Below are positions 59,637 to 60,000 of a stretch of DNA of 60,000 nucleotides, piece by piece. Each line of letters begins with the position of its first letter. Position 1 is the first letter of the stretch. Under the pieces are notes generated by a model. It ran no database searches. It was not told the origin of the DNA and saw only the letters and a list, made by a program, of their open reading frames with translations. The DNA comes from Hydractinia symbiolongicarpus (taxonomy: Eukaryota; Cnidaria; Hydrozoa; Anthoathecata; Hydractiniidae). Where the stretch lies: assembly GCF_029227915.1 (NCBI RefSeq), contig NC_079884.1:8000001-8060000 (forward strand), written 5' to 3'. A program made the translations under genes and the position numbers.

Positions 59637-60000
59637 GCCACAAAACTATTCACACCACACTTTAATTTTTTATTTTCATCAATTCGATATTCTATTGGCT
59701 CATTTATAATAAAAACAACATTGAAAACAAAAGCTAAAAATCATTGATCGGTTAACATTCCGAACTTGATCGCAACCTATTGTTTATTTGCTATAGCAAA
59801 CGTCGATTTTTTTAAATCATTTTAAAAAAATCAGAACTTGCACAAGTTCTTGTACAAGCCCATGCGCAATGCATAATACCAGCTGTTACACATAATATTG
59901 TATTGCACAAGTACTTGCACAAGTACTTGTATGTTATTTGCTATTGCAAATTTTCCATACAAATATCACGTGCCTGCAGCGTGTTACAGTCAGATTCACT

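Larger units (their letters stand above)
57087..59990. mobile_element. PIF/Harbinger transposon with transposase and MADF genes, decayed
   Basis: The left end AGGGTCCGTTACACGTAGC follows TTA (57084-57086). An imperfect inverse with GTAACACGCTGC lies near 59970-59990, at the window edge, so the right boundary is uncertain. Inside both ends TTTGCAATAGCAAATAACAT is inverted, next to arrays of CAAGTACTTG/CTTGTACAAG palindromes. The two divergent-end genes, a DDE_4 nuclease on the plus strand and a MADF/Myb-like protein on the minus strand, are the standard Harbinger pair; in live elements the second brings the first to the nucleus and DNA. Confidence 0.85.

Noticed and set aside
51270-60000. Host protein-coding genes in the right part
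   Set aside because: All frames with recognisable domains belong to transposons, and all are interrupted.

Overview
The window is AT-rich animal nuclear DNA. It has spliced genes with GT-AG introns, an intronless rhodopsin-like GPCR, and relics of many transposon families (pogo/Tc1-mariner, PIF/Harbinger, hAT, a probable IS3EU-like element, Penelope, a CR1/Jockey-type LINE, a DIRS-like retroelement, and tRNA-derived SINEs). This mix suits an invertebrate metazoan, most likely a cnidarian and perhaps a hydrozoan. That assignment is an inference from gene and transposon content, not a database match.

Left half, 202-27303, minus strand: one long split gene, the homologue of URB2/NPA2 (ribosome biogenesis, 60S pathway). 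I traced 33 exons by splice signals and reading frame, about 1,330 codons. They run from an ATG at 27271 to a stop at 202-204. The C-terminal domain (LYREVGSHK, YAPYIIADYV, ALDTGIHCIMDTCSD, final HHKFVGKA) is diagnostic. Part of the N-terminal third (between 18752 and 26563) is unresolved. One intron of this gene carries, on the opposite strand, an intact intronless class A GPCR (23919-24724). About 2 kb upstream is a decayed copy of the same receptor (about 21637-21850). A Penelope GIY-YIG remnant framed by a 30-bp inverted repeat lies between them. Other introns hold a 33-bp minisatellite, tRNA-like SINE pieces and copies of a short repeat ending in GACA units.

Right half, 27304-60000: I see no convincing host gene. 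It is a nest of mobile elements. From left to right: a pogo-type transposon with TA flanks (28923-33207), itself holding a long-TIR element and a SINE fragment; a full tRNA-like SINE; a roughly 70-unit GACA microsatellite inside a dispersed repeat; a second pogo-type element (35951-39759) invaded by a LINE; a 289-bp Harbinger MITE with TTA duplications; a 1,540-bp element with perfect 29-bp TIRs, CATTTG duplications and part of an rve-like integrase; a TTAA-bounded non-autonomous element; a hAT element (51622-55458) with a decayed transposase and a DIRS-like RNase H fragment; and, at the right edge, a two-gene PIF/Harbinger element (from 57087) with decayed transposase and MADF genes.

Two host genes are supported as functional, URB2 and the nested GPCR. 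Nearly every transposon reading frame is broken by stops, frameshifts or lost catalytic residues.
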